Part shown: positions 22,170 through 34,443 of the stretch, one piece after another | Position numbering within the stretch: position 1 is the stretch's first letter | How the letters are laid out: the number at the start of each line of letters is the position of its first letter | Source of the DNA: Amphiura filiformis | Taxonomy: Eukaryota; Echinodermata; Ophiuroidea; Amphilepidida; Amphiuridae | Direction of reading: 5' to 3' | DNA: 64,000 nt | Assembly (NCBI RefSeq): GCF_039555335.1 | Contig: NC_092644.1 | Coordinates: 45,370,667 to 45,434,666 of the forward strand | Position numbers and translations under genes: made by a program | Notes under the pieces: model-generated | Seen by the model: only the letters and a program-made list of their open reading frames with translations | Told to the model about the DNA's origin: nothing | The model's database searches: none

Positions 22170-24465
22170 TAGCAAAAATAATGTTCGTGGAACATTATGA
22201 ATGCCATTCCAATGTGTCAATATAGTACTTCAAAACTCAATTTTTTTTCATTCTAAATACCAAAGTAGTAATTAGTATGGTATCTGACCAAATTAGCACG
22301 CTCCAGCTACTATGAATTGACTTGCTTAGTATAAAGTTATTACTACTGAACTTTTGTAACTTGCTTAATTATGTTTAAGAGCCCATATTAAGCAGGGAAA
22401 ACGTAGTACAATCACCATGACAGAAAAATCATCTTGACATTGAGTATGTTATATGTTGTATAGGCTACCCATGACATTTACTGAATTTCTAGTTGCCTTT
22501 AGCCATGTTCATGTTAGACTTATGATACGTTTATGGTAATTCAGAATGGCATATGAACAATCTAAGGCATTCCCAATTAATAAGAAGACTCAAGACCTAA
22601 GTGATAATCAACAGTACTATTTTCAAAATTTGATATGAACATTAAAAGTGGCAGATATGGAGATGTGGAAAATGTGAAATTGTTGACTAAATGAGCACAT
22701 CCTGCACATAGCGCAAAGCCTTACTTAATATACAATTTTATTTTGGTGATTTTTTGCCACATATTATTAGTAACAACTGTCAGGAATGTTTTCTTGTCAT
22801 TTTCAACCAAACTAATGAGGTAAAATGAAAGTAAACTCATTTACTATCTTAACTGCTTTTAGTTAAAACTATGGTGTTTATCTTATTTTATTTTATTTCA
22901 TTCTTATTTAACCCAAGCTTGCTCTCTCAAGGATTTAAAGTCATAATTTTGACTTTAATTGAAATTTACTTGCTCTATTGTCCTAAAAACACAATGCATT
23001 TGTCTGAATCCAATTAGGTGTAAGTTGGGATACATGTATTAAAGCATTACAAATATGCCCAAAATTATGTTTGAATAATAATTGGCCATACTCATTTTAA
23101 AAGATCGTACATTATGGCTTTAAACCACATTTTACCAACCAAGTTGATTGCCCCTTCACTCCATGCATGCATTGAAAAAGTGGTAAACTAATACCATGCA
23201 CAACCTTATGTCAAATTTTTATAAAGCAGGATGGCTCATTGGTTTTTGAAGGTGGCAGATTTGAGTCACATAATGACTAACAGGTATTTTGTATCGTTGG
23301 GCAAACCACTTTGACCTGACTTTTTGGATCGCTTGGGAATTCTGGGTCATCTGGTTTAGTGACATGTCGTTGGTCACATCACATACTGTTCTATACGAAA
23401 TGGACACAATTTTCACATACAGAGCTATATGCAATACTGGTTTTAGATATAGCCTCAAACTTATTTATTGGTAAATTAATTTTCCTCAAAGGGTATTTTT
23501 TATGAAGAAGACACTTGAAAGTTTTAATTTTGGTGAGTTCTGCATGCCGATCTTTCGAGTAACATTGTATATGTGTAACATTAAAGTTATAGCTCTTTAT
23601 GTGAAATGATTTTGTTTGAAATTGTATTAAACTTGGTCAGTATGTGATTTGACCGATGTATGCATCAGTACTCAATATGCCATCTTTCCTCTACAAAATT
23701 AGACTTAGGCTATTGAGTTCATGGAGACATGGACTAATCTTTGTAATAATATCATTTTATCTCAATTTGATCAAAATATATAAATGCTAAGCATTACTTT
23801 TAAAGCCATAATGTGTGGTTTCCAATAAATTTGATTTAGTTGATTTTTTACCACAAAATAATGAAGTGATACTAGTAATAGGCCTATATTTTTGTCAGGA
23901 AGGTTTTGTGTCCATTTAAAGCTGAAATAATGAGGTAAAATAAAAGAATGTCCACTGAATATCTTGGCCATTTAACATGGAGCTGATGTGGGATTTATCA
24001 TCTGAATTCAAATAATAATTCAAATTTGCTCTTTTTGTTCCCAAGTACAAAAATTTTGACTGATTCCAATTACCTGGTGTAAGTTGGATCATGTGTAAAC
24101 ATTAAAACTATCAGTGCCAATAAATCTGCTTTGAAAAAACAAAATTCATGAAAAATATCTGCACATTATGGGTTTACTTCTTTAGTCCATGCTTCTTACA
24201 TAAAGGAGTCGAGTGGTAGCGAGTTGGTTATGTAGCCTATATCTAGCGTCTTCCTGTATACTCTGAATGGAGACCATATCAGGCTTTTGGTTCTGTACTT
24301 TGCTTATACTTATTCATGCAATGTATATATGTATTTGTAATATAGATTTTACTTTTTACTTCTATTATTTTTTTACCACTGTGGAGACCAAAATATGACA
24401 TTCATTTTACATTTATGCAAATTATGACTTTTAGGTCGATCCTTCATGTAATTATTTCGTGTAAG
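22170..24465. other. Downstream flank of F-box gene 4, duplicated, no gene
   Basis: Two diverged copies of the flank seen after gene 3 are here: 22750-23450 and 23860-24250. Both share ggtaaaat(g/a)aaag, gattccaatta then gtgtaagttg, and atgtgtaaacatt-like phrases. The frames at 23219-23474 and 23771-23971 show no family match. This may mark a third, gene-less duplication. Confidence 0.55.
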
Positions 24466-24562
24466 CTAATCCTAGCTCTAACCCTAATCCTAATCCTAAT
24501 CCTAACCCTAATCCTAACCCTAATCCTAACCCTAAACTAACCCTAACCTTAACCCTAACCCT
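24466..24562 (+). repeat. Interstitial telomere-like repeat
   Basis: About 16 units of CCTAAC/CCTAAT, that is TTAGGG-type variants. They are bordered by loosely inverted sequence (tccttcatgtaattatttcg before, tttcgtgtaaaattacatg after). Internal position and mixed units rule out a chromosome end; it may lie inside a miniature element. Confidence 0.85.
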
Positions 24563-25271
24563 GATTTCGTGTAAAATTACATGTAGGAATAACCGACTTT
24601 TATCAGTAAGACATATTGGAACTCTATTGAGAGGTTTTACCCAATTTAAAAGTACACTTTTTATGCATAATATAACTAAAAAGCACCTTAGAATCTGGGG
24701 TGTCCTTTATCAGGTATTAATGTAGAACAACTCTCCTTTCTCCTTACTAATATGCTTGCCCGATAATCTCCTTAACAGCTTGGCTACTCTCCTTAAGGGG
24801 AGCGGGTTGAACAGCTCTCCTTAATACCCTCAAGGGGGGCTAAAACACAAGGCCTGTAAAAATCAGTAAAACAGTGAGTAAAATGGTAATGATTCCAGGC
24901 ACTGTAAACAAACACAATCTTTACAGGTGTGTTATCATTAACTGGTGAGATGATTTTCCAAAATGCAAGAAACAATATCTTTATCCCGTTAATGGCATAA
25001 CAGTGAATGTTTCTTTTAATTTTTGACCTATATTATATTATTATAGGTAATTGTCTGCCTATATTATACATTATTGTCTATGTAGAGTTAGAAATAATAA
25101 TCTATGATTTATGCAAGGCATATTTTCAGCACGTTGTTTTGTATTGAAAGAATGTGACATAAGGAAACAAAATATAAATGTATTGATACGTTATTCTGAT
25201 ATTATGAGGTTTAATTCATTTGATTATTTATGTTGTATTTCCACAAATTGTGTTATTTGTTGCGGTTTACA
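24563..25271. other. Intergenic, nothing recognised
   Basis: AT-rich, with a short run of cctta-containing phrases (ctccttaacagc, ctccttaagggg, ctccttaatacc) at 24730-24830. No supported gene. Confidence 0.5.
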
Positions 25272-25492
25272 CAGGTCCGTTTGCAGGGGTGTTGGGTGTG
25301 CAGCCGCACCCCCAAAATGTGCAAAAGTTTACAAACAGTCCCAAAAAATGACAATTTGCTAGAGTAGCGAGCAAAAAAATTGGGTTTTTATGCTTTATTT
25401 TGGTCAAAAAAAGGCCAAATTTTTAAGGAAAGTCCCCTTTTTACAAAATCGCCCCCTGGAAAAAGGGTCCACTTTTTCAAAATTAGCTCCCC

Positions 25493-25529
<37 letters not shown>

Positions 25530-25543
25530 TGCATACGGGCCTG
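25272..25543. mobile_element. Short TIR element with internal poly(A)
   Basis: Ends CAGGTCCGTTTGCAGG and CCTGCATACGGGCCTG are inverted repeats with two mismatches, hAT-like in form. A run of about 32 A lies near 25494-25526. Flanking 8 bp do not match as a direct repeat, so superfamily assignment is tentative. Confidence 0.6.
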
Positions 25544-25884
25544 ATAAACCTCAATGTAAAGTGTAAGCGTAAACATATGAATGAGGTTACTGATGACAGA
25601 TTCTGATGTCAGATTTAGATCCCAAAATATAACTGGAAAAATAGAAGCAGATCTGAAACCCTGAATAGACATTATTTAGGTCAATGTATTTTTATACTGT
25701 TACAAATCACGTTGGGGTTGGAACTCATCAGAATCAAGTTCTTGTGGGGGCGCAGATCGGGATTCAGAAGCCCAAGAGACACTCCATTAGTAAAGAACAC
25801 GATATGCGGCCGCAACTTTCAACATCGGGGACTTATGGGAGGGGGGGGGGGCTGTGTGAAAAATAGAGGCCCTTCAGCGGAAAA
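25544..25884. other. Short intergenic stretch
   Basis: No gene; contains a run of G (gggagggggggggggct) near 25840. The two overlapping short frames are not conserved-looking. Confidence 0.5.
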
Positions 25885-25917
25885 TGCTGTTAGCAAAATG
25901 GTGATTTTGCTAACAGT
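25885..25917. repeat. Perfect small hairpin
   Basis: CTGTTAGCAAAAT and ATTTTGCTAACAG pair perfectly around a loop of about 6 bases. It lies immediately before the first degenerate units of the minisatellite. Confidence 0.85.
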
Positions 25918-25924
25918 GCAATAA

Positions 25925-28900
25925 TTCACCAGCTGCTTATAGCTTACTACATCATCTACTTCTGATAGCTAAATAATTCACGTATTGCTGATTTTATTAC
26001 TTCATCTACTGCATTCTGATAGCTTACTTTATCTACTGCTGATTATTACCTACATCTACTGCTGATTGCTTATTACTTCATCTACTGCTGACAGTTTATT
26101 ACTTCATCTACTGCTGATAGCTTACTACTTCATCTACTGCTGATAGCCTATTACTTCATCGACTGCTGATATCTTATTACTTCATCTACTGCTGATAGCT
26201 TACTACTTCATCTACTGCCGATAGCTTACTACTTCATCTACTGCTGATAGCATACTACTTCATCTACTGCTGATATCTTATTACTTCATCTACTGCTGAT
26301 AGCTTATTACTTCATCTACTGCTGATAGCATACTACTTCATCTACTGCTGATAGCGTACTCCTTCGTCTACTGCTGATAGCTTACTACTTCGTCTACTGT
26401 TGATAGCATACTACTTCGTCTACTGCTGATATCTTAATACTTCATCTACTGCTGATAGCCTATTACTTCATCTACTGCTGATAGAATATTACTTCATCTA
26501 CTGCTGATAGCATACCACTTCATCTACTGCTGATAGTATACTACTTCATCTACTGCTGATATCTTATTACTTCATCTACTGCTGATAGCTTACTACTTCA
26601 TCTACTGCTGATAGCTTACTACCTCATCTACTGCTGATAGTATACTACTTCATCTGCTGCTGATAGCTTACTACTTCATCTGCTGCTGATAGCGAACTAC
26701 TTAATTTACTGTTGATAGCTTACTACTTCGTCTACTGCTGATAGCATACTACTTCGTCTACTGCTGATATCTTACTACTTCATCTACTGCTGATAGCCTA
26801 TTACTTCATCTACTGCTGATAGCATATTACTTCATCTACTGCTGATAGCATACTACTTCATCTACTGCTGATAGTATACTACTTCATCTAATGCTGATAG
26901 CTGACTACTTCATCTACTGCTGATATCTTATTACTTCATCTACTGCTGATAGCGTACTACTCTATCTACTGCTGATAGCTTACTATACTACTCCATCTAC
27001 TGCTGATAGCTTACTACTTCATCGACTGCCGATAGCTTACTACTTCATTGACTGCTGATAGCTTACTACTTCATCTACTGCTGATAGCGTACTCCTTCGT
27101 CTACTGCTGATAGCTTACTACTTCATCTACTGCTGATAGCTTACTACTTCATCTACAGCTGATAGCTTACTACTTCATCTACTGCTGATAGCTGACTACT
27201 TCATCTACTGCTGATAGCTTACTACTTCATCTACTGCTGATAGCATACTACTTCATCTACTGCTGATAGCATACTACTTCATCTACTGCTGATAGTATAC
27301 TACTTCATCTACTGCTGATAGCTGACTACTTCATCTACTGCTGATATCTTATTACTTCATCTACTGCTGATAGCGTACTACTCTATCTACTGCTGATAGC
27401 TTACTATACTACTCCATCTACTGCTGATAGCGTACTCCTTCGTCTACTGCTGATAGCTTACTACTTCATCTACTGCCGATAGTTACTACTTCATCTACTG
27501 CTGATAGCTTCATCTGCTGCTGATAACTTACTACTTCATCTGCTGCTGATAGCGAACTACTTAATTTACTGTTGATAGCTTACTACTTCATCTATTGCTG
27601 ATAGCTAACTACTTCATCTATTGCTGATAGCTAACTACTTCATCTACTGCTGATAGCTTACTACTTCATCTACTGCCGATAGCTTACTACTTCATCTATT
27701 GCTGATAGCTTACTACTTCATCTACTGCTGATAGCTTCCCAGCAAACACAAAAACGTTATAAAACGTTTTAAATAAGTTATATTTTGGCTTTTGGTTTAG
27801 GTAAAAACGTTTTAATAACATTAAAATGTCGGGTTATATAAAGGTCATGATAACGTTTTAAAACGTTTTGTATGAAAACTTACTACAACAATATTTTTAA
27901 ATGTTTTCAAAAAATGTTATTGTAAACTATTTTTGCAAACATTTTTGCCAAATATTGTGTCAATACTTAAATAACATTATGTTAAAATATTTGAACCCAG
28001 CAAACACAGAAATGTTATTAAAATGTTTTATTCAAAACTTTTAATAACATTTAAATGTCGGGTTATATAAAGGTCATGAAAACGTTTTTAAAACGTTATT
28101 GAAAATATTTTGGGCAAACATTTTTCGCAAAAATATTTTTTCAACCCCAAAATAACATTTTGTTTAGAATATTTTGTATCAAGTTTTCAAGAATGTTTTT
28201 GGAATGTTATTAAAACGTTTTTATACCCTTTATATAACCCGACATTTAAACGTTTTCTGTAAAACATTTTTGTTTGCTGAGCAGTAGATTATCAAAACAA
28301 TGTTTTTAAGGTTATGAAAACGTTTTATACTCTTAATATACCCTTTATATAACCCGACATTTAAACGTTTTCTGACAACCTTTTATAACCTTTTGCGAAT
28401 GATGTCGAAAACGTTTTGTGTTTGCTGGGTTACTACTTCATCTACTGCTGATAGCTGACTACTTCATCTACTGCTGATAGCTTACTACTTCATCTAATGC
28501 TAATAGCTGACTACTTCATCTAATGTTGATAGCTTACTACTTCATCTACTGCTGATAGCTTACTACTTTGTCTACTGCTGATAGCTTACTACTTCACATA
28601 CTGCTGATAGCTTACTTCTTCATCTACTGCCGATAGTTTACTACTTCATCTACTACTGATAGCTTACTACTTCATACTGCTGATAGCTGACTACTTCATC
28701 TACTGCTGATAGCGCACTTATTCATCTACTGCTGTTGGCGCACTAATTCATCTACTGCTGATAGCTTACTAATTCACCTACTGCCGATAGCTAACACCTA
28801 CATCTACTGCTGATAGCTTACTACTTCATCTACTGCGGATAGCATACTACTTCATCTACTGCTGATAGCTTACTACTTTGTCTACTGCCGATTGCTTTCT

Positions 28901-31900
28901 ACTTCATCTACTGCTGATAGCATACTACTTCATCTACTGCCGATAGCTTACTACTTCATCTACTGCCGATAGCTTACTACTTCATCTACTGCTGATAGCT
29001 TACTACTTCATCTACTGATGATAGCTGACTACTTCATCTACTGCCGATAGCTTACTACTTCATCTACTGCCGATAGCTTACTACTTCATCTACTGCTGGT
29101 AGCTTACTACTTCATACTGTTGATATCTTACTACTTCATCTAATGCTGATAGCTGACTACTTCATCTACTGCTGATAGCTTACTACTTCATCTGCTGCTG
29201 GTAGCGAAGTACTTAATTTACTGTTGATAGCTTACTACTTCATCTACTGCTGATAGCTTACTACTTTGTCTACTGCTGATAGCTTACTACTTCATCTACT
29301 GCTGATAGCTTACTACTTCATCTACTGCCGATAGCTTACTACTTCATCTACTGCTGATAGCTTACTACTTCATCTACTGCTGATAGCTTACTACTTCATC
29401 TACTGATGATACCAGACTGCTTCATCTACTGCTGATAGCTTACTACTTCATCTACTGCTGATAGCTGACTACTTCATCTACTGCTGATAGCGCACTTATT
29501 CATCTACTGCTGTTGGCGCACTAATTCATCTACTGCTGATAGCTTACTAATTCACCTACTGCCGATAGCTAACACCTACATCTACTGCTGATAGCTTACT
29601 ACTTCATCTACTGCTGATAGCTTACTACTTCATCTACTGCGGATAGCATACTACTTCATCTACTGCTGATATCTTATTACTTCATCTACTGCTGATAGCT
29701 TACTACTTCATCTGCTGCTGATAGCGAACTACCTAATTTACTGTTGATAGCTTACTACTTCATCTACTAATGAAAGCCTACTACTTCATCTACTGCCGAT
29801 AGCTTACTACTTCATCTACTGCTTATAGCTGACTACTTCATCTACTGATGATAGCTGATTTCTTCATCTACTACTGATAGCTTACTACTTCATCTTCTGC
29901 TGATAGCTTACTACTTCATCTACTGCCGATAGCTTACTACTTCGTCTACTGCTGATACCTTACTACTTCATCTACTGTTGATAGCTTACTACTTCATCTA
30001 TTGCTGATAGCTTACTACTTCATCTACTGCTGATAGCTTACTACTTCATCTACTGCTCTGCTGATAGCTTACTACTTCATCTACTGCTCTGCTGATAGCT
30101 TACTACTTCATCTACTGCTGATAGCTTACTACTTCATCTGCTGCCGATAGCTTACTACTTCATCTACTGCTGATAGCTTACTACTTCATCTACTGCTGAT
30201 AGCTTACTACTTCATCTACTGATGATACCAGACTACTTCATCTACTGCTGATAGCTTACTACTTCATCTACTGCTGATAGCTGACTACTTCATCTACTGC
30301 TGATAGCGCACTTATTCATCTACTGCTGTTGGCGCACTAATTCATCTACTGCTGATAGCTTACTAATTCACCTACTGCCGATAGCTAACACCTACATCTA
30401 CTGCTGATAGCTTACTACTTCATCTACTGCGGATAGCATACTACTTCATCTACTGCTGATAGCTTACTACTTTGTCTACTGCCGATTGCTTTCTACTTCA
30501 TCTACTGCTGATAGCATACTACTTCATCTACTGCCGATAGCTTACTACTTCATCTACTGCCGATAGCTTACTACTTCATCTACTGCTGATAGCTTACTAC
30601 TTCATCTACTGATGATAGCTGACTACTTCATCTACTGCAGATAGCTTACTACTTCATCTACTGCCGATAGCTTACTACTTCATCTACTGCTGGTAGCTTA
30701 CTACTTCATACTGTTGATATCTTACTACTTCATCTAATGCTGATAGCTGACTACTTCATCTACTGCTGATAGCTTACTACTTCATCTGCTGCTGGTAGCG
30801 AAGTACTTAATTTACTGTTGATAGCTTACTACTTCATCTACTGCTGATAGCTTACTACTTTGTCTACTGCTGATAGCTTACTACTTCATCTACTGCTGAT
30901 AGCTTACTACTTCATCTACTGCCGATAGCTTACTACTTCATCTACTGCTGATAGCTTACTACTTCATCTACTGCTGATAGCTTACTACTTCATCTACTGA
31001 TGATACCAGACTGCTTCATCTACTGCTGATAGCTTACTACTTCATCTACTGCTGATAGCTGACTACTTCATCTACTGCTGATAGCGCACTTATTCATCTA
31101 CTGCTGTTGGCGCACTAATTCATCTACTGCTGATAGCTTACTAATTCACCTACTGCCGATAGCTAACACCTACATCTACTGCTGATAGCTTACTACTTCA
31201 TCTACTGCTGATAGCTTACTACTTCATCTACTGCGGATAGCATACTACTTCATCTACTGCTGATATCTTATTACTTCATCTACTGCTGATAGCTTACTAC
31301 TTCATCTGCTGCTGATAGCGAACTACCTAATTTACTGTTGATAGCTTACTACTTCATCTACTAATGAAAGCCTACTACTTCATCTACTGCCGATAGCTTA
31401 CTACTTCATCTACTGCTTATAGCTGACTACTTCATCTACTGCTGATATCTTATTACTTCATCTACTGCTGATAGCTTACTACTTCATCTGCTGCTGATAG
31501 CGAACTACCTAATTTACTGTTGATAGCTTACTACTTCATCTACTAATGAAAGCCTACTACTTCATCTACTGCCGATAGCTTACTACTTCATCTACTGCTT
31601 ATAGCTGACTACTTCATCTACTGATGATAGCTGACTACTTCATCTACTGCTGATAGCTTACTACTTCATCTGCTGCTGATAGCGAACTACCTAATTTACT
31701 GTTGATAGCTTACTACTTCATCTACTGCGGATAGCATACTACTTCATCTACTGCTGATATCTTATTACTTCATCTACTGCTGATAGCTTACTACTTCATC
31801 TGCTGCTGATAGCGAACTACCTAATTTACTGTTGATAGCTTACTACTTCATCTACTAATGAAAGCCTACTACTTCATCTACTAATGAAAGCCTACTACTT

Positions 31901-33903
31901 CATCTACTGCTGATAGCTTACTACTTCATCTACTGCTTATAGCTGACTACTTCATCTACTGCCGATAGCTTACTACTTCATCTACTGCTGATAGCTGACT
32001 ACTTCATCTACTGATGATAGCTGATTTCTTCATCTACTGCTGATAGCTTACTACTTCATCTGCTGCTGATAGCTGACTACTTCATCTACTGCCGATAGCT
32101 TACTACTTCATCTACTGCTGATAGCTGACTACTTCATCTACTGATGATAGCTGATTTCTTCATCTACTGCTGATAGCTTACTACTTCATCTGCTGCTGAT
32201 AGCTGACTACTTCATCTACTGCCGATAGCTTACTACTTCATCTACTGCTGATAGCTTACTACTTCATCTGCTGCTGATAGCGAACTACCTAATTTACTGT
32301 TGATAGCTTACTACTTCATCTACTAATGAAAGCCTACTACTTCATCTACTAATGAAAGCCTACTACTTCATCTACTGTTGATAGCTTACTACTTCATCTA
32401 CTAATGAAAGCCTACTACTTCATCTACTAATGAAAGCCTACTACTTCATCTACTGCCGATAGCTTACTACTTCATCTACTGCTTATAGCTGACTACTTCA
32501 TCTACTGCTGATATCTTATTACTTCATCTACTGCTGATAGCTTACTACTTCATCTGCTGCTGATAGCGAACTACCTAATTTACTGTTGATAGCTTACTAC
32601 TTCATCTACTAATGAAAGCCTACTACTTCATCTACTGCCGATAGCTTACTACTTCATCTACTGCTTATAGCTGACTACTTCATCTACTGATGATAGCTGA
32701 CTACTTCATCTACTGCTGATAGCTTACTACTTCATCTGCTGCTGATAGCGAACTACCTAATTTACTGTTGATAGCTTACTACTTCATCTACTGCGGATAG
32801 CATACTACTTCATCTACTGCTGATATCTTATTACTTCATCTACTGCTGATAGCTTACTACTTCATCTGCTGCTGATAGCGAACTACCTAATTTACTGTTG
32901 ATAGCTTACTACTTCATCTACTAATGAAAGCCTACTACTTCATCTACTAATGAAAGCCTACTACTTCATCTACTGCTGATAGCTTACTACTTCATCTACT
33001 GCTTATAGCTGACTACTTCATCTACTGCCGATAGCTTACTACTTCATCTACTGCTGATAGCTGACTACTTCATCTACTGATGATAGCTGATTTCTTCATC
33101 TACTGCTGATAGCTTACTACTTCATCTGCTGCTGATAGCTGACTACTTCATCTACTGCCGATAGCTTACTACTTCATCTGCTGCTGATAGCTGACTACTT
33201 CATCTACTGCCGATAGCTTACTACTTCATCTACTGCTGATAGCTGACTACTTCATCTACTGATGATAGCTGATTTCTTCATCTTCTGCTGATAGCTTACT
33301 ACTTCATCTACTGCTGATAGCTTACTACTTCATCTACTGCTGATAGCTTACTACTTCATCTACTGCTGATAGCTTACTACTTCATCTACTGATGATAGCT
33401 GATTTCTTCATCTTCTGCTGATAGCTTACTACTTCATCTTCTGCTGATAGCTTACTACTTCATCTACTGCTGATAGCTTACTACTTCATCTACTGCTGAT
33501 AGCTTACTACTTCATCTACTGCTGATAGCTTACTACTTCATCTACTGCTGATAGCTGACTTCTTCATCTACTGCTGATAGCTTACTACTTCATCTACTGC
33601 TGATAGCTGACTACTTCATCTACTGCTGATAGCTGACTACTTCATCTACTGCTGATAGCTGACTACTTCATCTACTGCTGATAGCTTACTACTTCATCTA
33701 CTGATGATAGCCTACTACTTCATCTACTGCTGATAGCTTACTTCTTCATCTACTGCTGATTGCTGCTGCTGATAGCTTACTACTTCATCTACTACTGAAA
33801 GCTTACTACTTCAACAACTGCTGATAGCGCACTTATTCATCTACTGCTCTTGGTACATTAATTCATCTCTGCTGATAGCGCACTAATTTATCTGATGCTC
33901 TTA
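25925..33903. repeat. 8 kb minisatellite, 26 bp unit, higher-order structure
   Basis: About 280 units of TTCATCTACTGCTGATAGC plus TTACTAC, 26 bp. The edges are degenerate and the centre is homogeneous. Variant units form larger repeats. The marker gcgcacttattcatctac starts at 28712, 29490, 30306 and 31084 (spacing 778, 816, 778) and once more in the degraded end near 33827. The marker gcgaactacctaatttactg recurs at about 31312, 31494, 31675, 31806, 32276, 32562, 32743 and 32874, and the set 31494/31675/31806 reappears exactly 1068 bp later. Stops occur in all frames. It ends 540 bp before the stomatin start codon. A foldback element interrupts it at 27738. Confidence 0.97.
27738..28429. mobile_element. 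Foldback element inserted in the minisatellite
   Basis: Ends CCCAGCAAACAC and GTGTTTGCTGGG form a perfect 12 bp inverted repeat, followed inward by aacgttttaa-type palindromic sequence. The flanks suggest only a 2 bp TT duplication (gatagctt / ttactac). A second cccagcaaacac at about 27996 and repeated gtcgggttatataaaggtca phrases indicate two merged copies. No coding content. Confidence 0.88.
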
Positions 33904-34443
33904 CTCTTATCCGGTTCATGATATAGTTCAGATTCACCCATATTGTATTTTATTGATTATTATTTTACCAGGATTCAACAACTATCACAGACAGATATGA
34001 TCTTTAATTTTGTTGCAATTAAAACAAGTGGTGAACATATTGATTGGTTTTGCTTAATTGTTGGTTTGCTCATATCTCCGGTTATGTACATGCGTGATAC
34101 TGTCATTTTCAAGACTCGTGACTAAATAGTGAGTTTGTTTTAACAAAGATTCAGTCTGGTAGAAAGCTTAAGTAGTCTGCATATTAATTACGAATGAAAG
34201 ATTATTTAATATAAATCATAATTGATAGTGCACACGTAATTATATAGATAGGTCTATAGTCGTGCGTGTGTTGATAAGAAAACTCAGACGCAGTAGTACC
34301 ATCATCATTATATTCCATAACACGTTGGCAGCTGTTTCGCACTGGCATTCATTCAGAAAGTAGGAAGTCGGACAATTACACCAACATTTAGGGCCTATAC
34401 TGTGTGCTGCGATTTGTATTGAAGCTTATTAACGGTGCTGAGG
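33904..34443 (+). promoter_or_regulatory. Presumed 5' region of the stomatin gene
   Basis: Lies between the minisatellite and the stomatin ATG. It must hold the promoter and leader, unless there is a further upstream non-coding exon. No convincing TATA box is seen; the phrase attatatagatag at about 34238 is the nearest. The 60-codon frame at 33943 shows no resemblance to a known family. Confidence 0.35.

Noticed and set aside
24466..24562. True telomere or chromosome end
   Set aside because: Short, mixed units and ordinary sequence on both sides.
25925..33903. CRISPR-like array of regularly spaced repeats
   Set aside because: Units are contiguous 26 bp tandem repeats with no unique spacers, in a eukaryotic context; it is a minisatellite.
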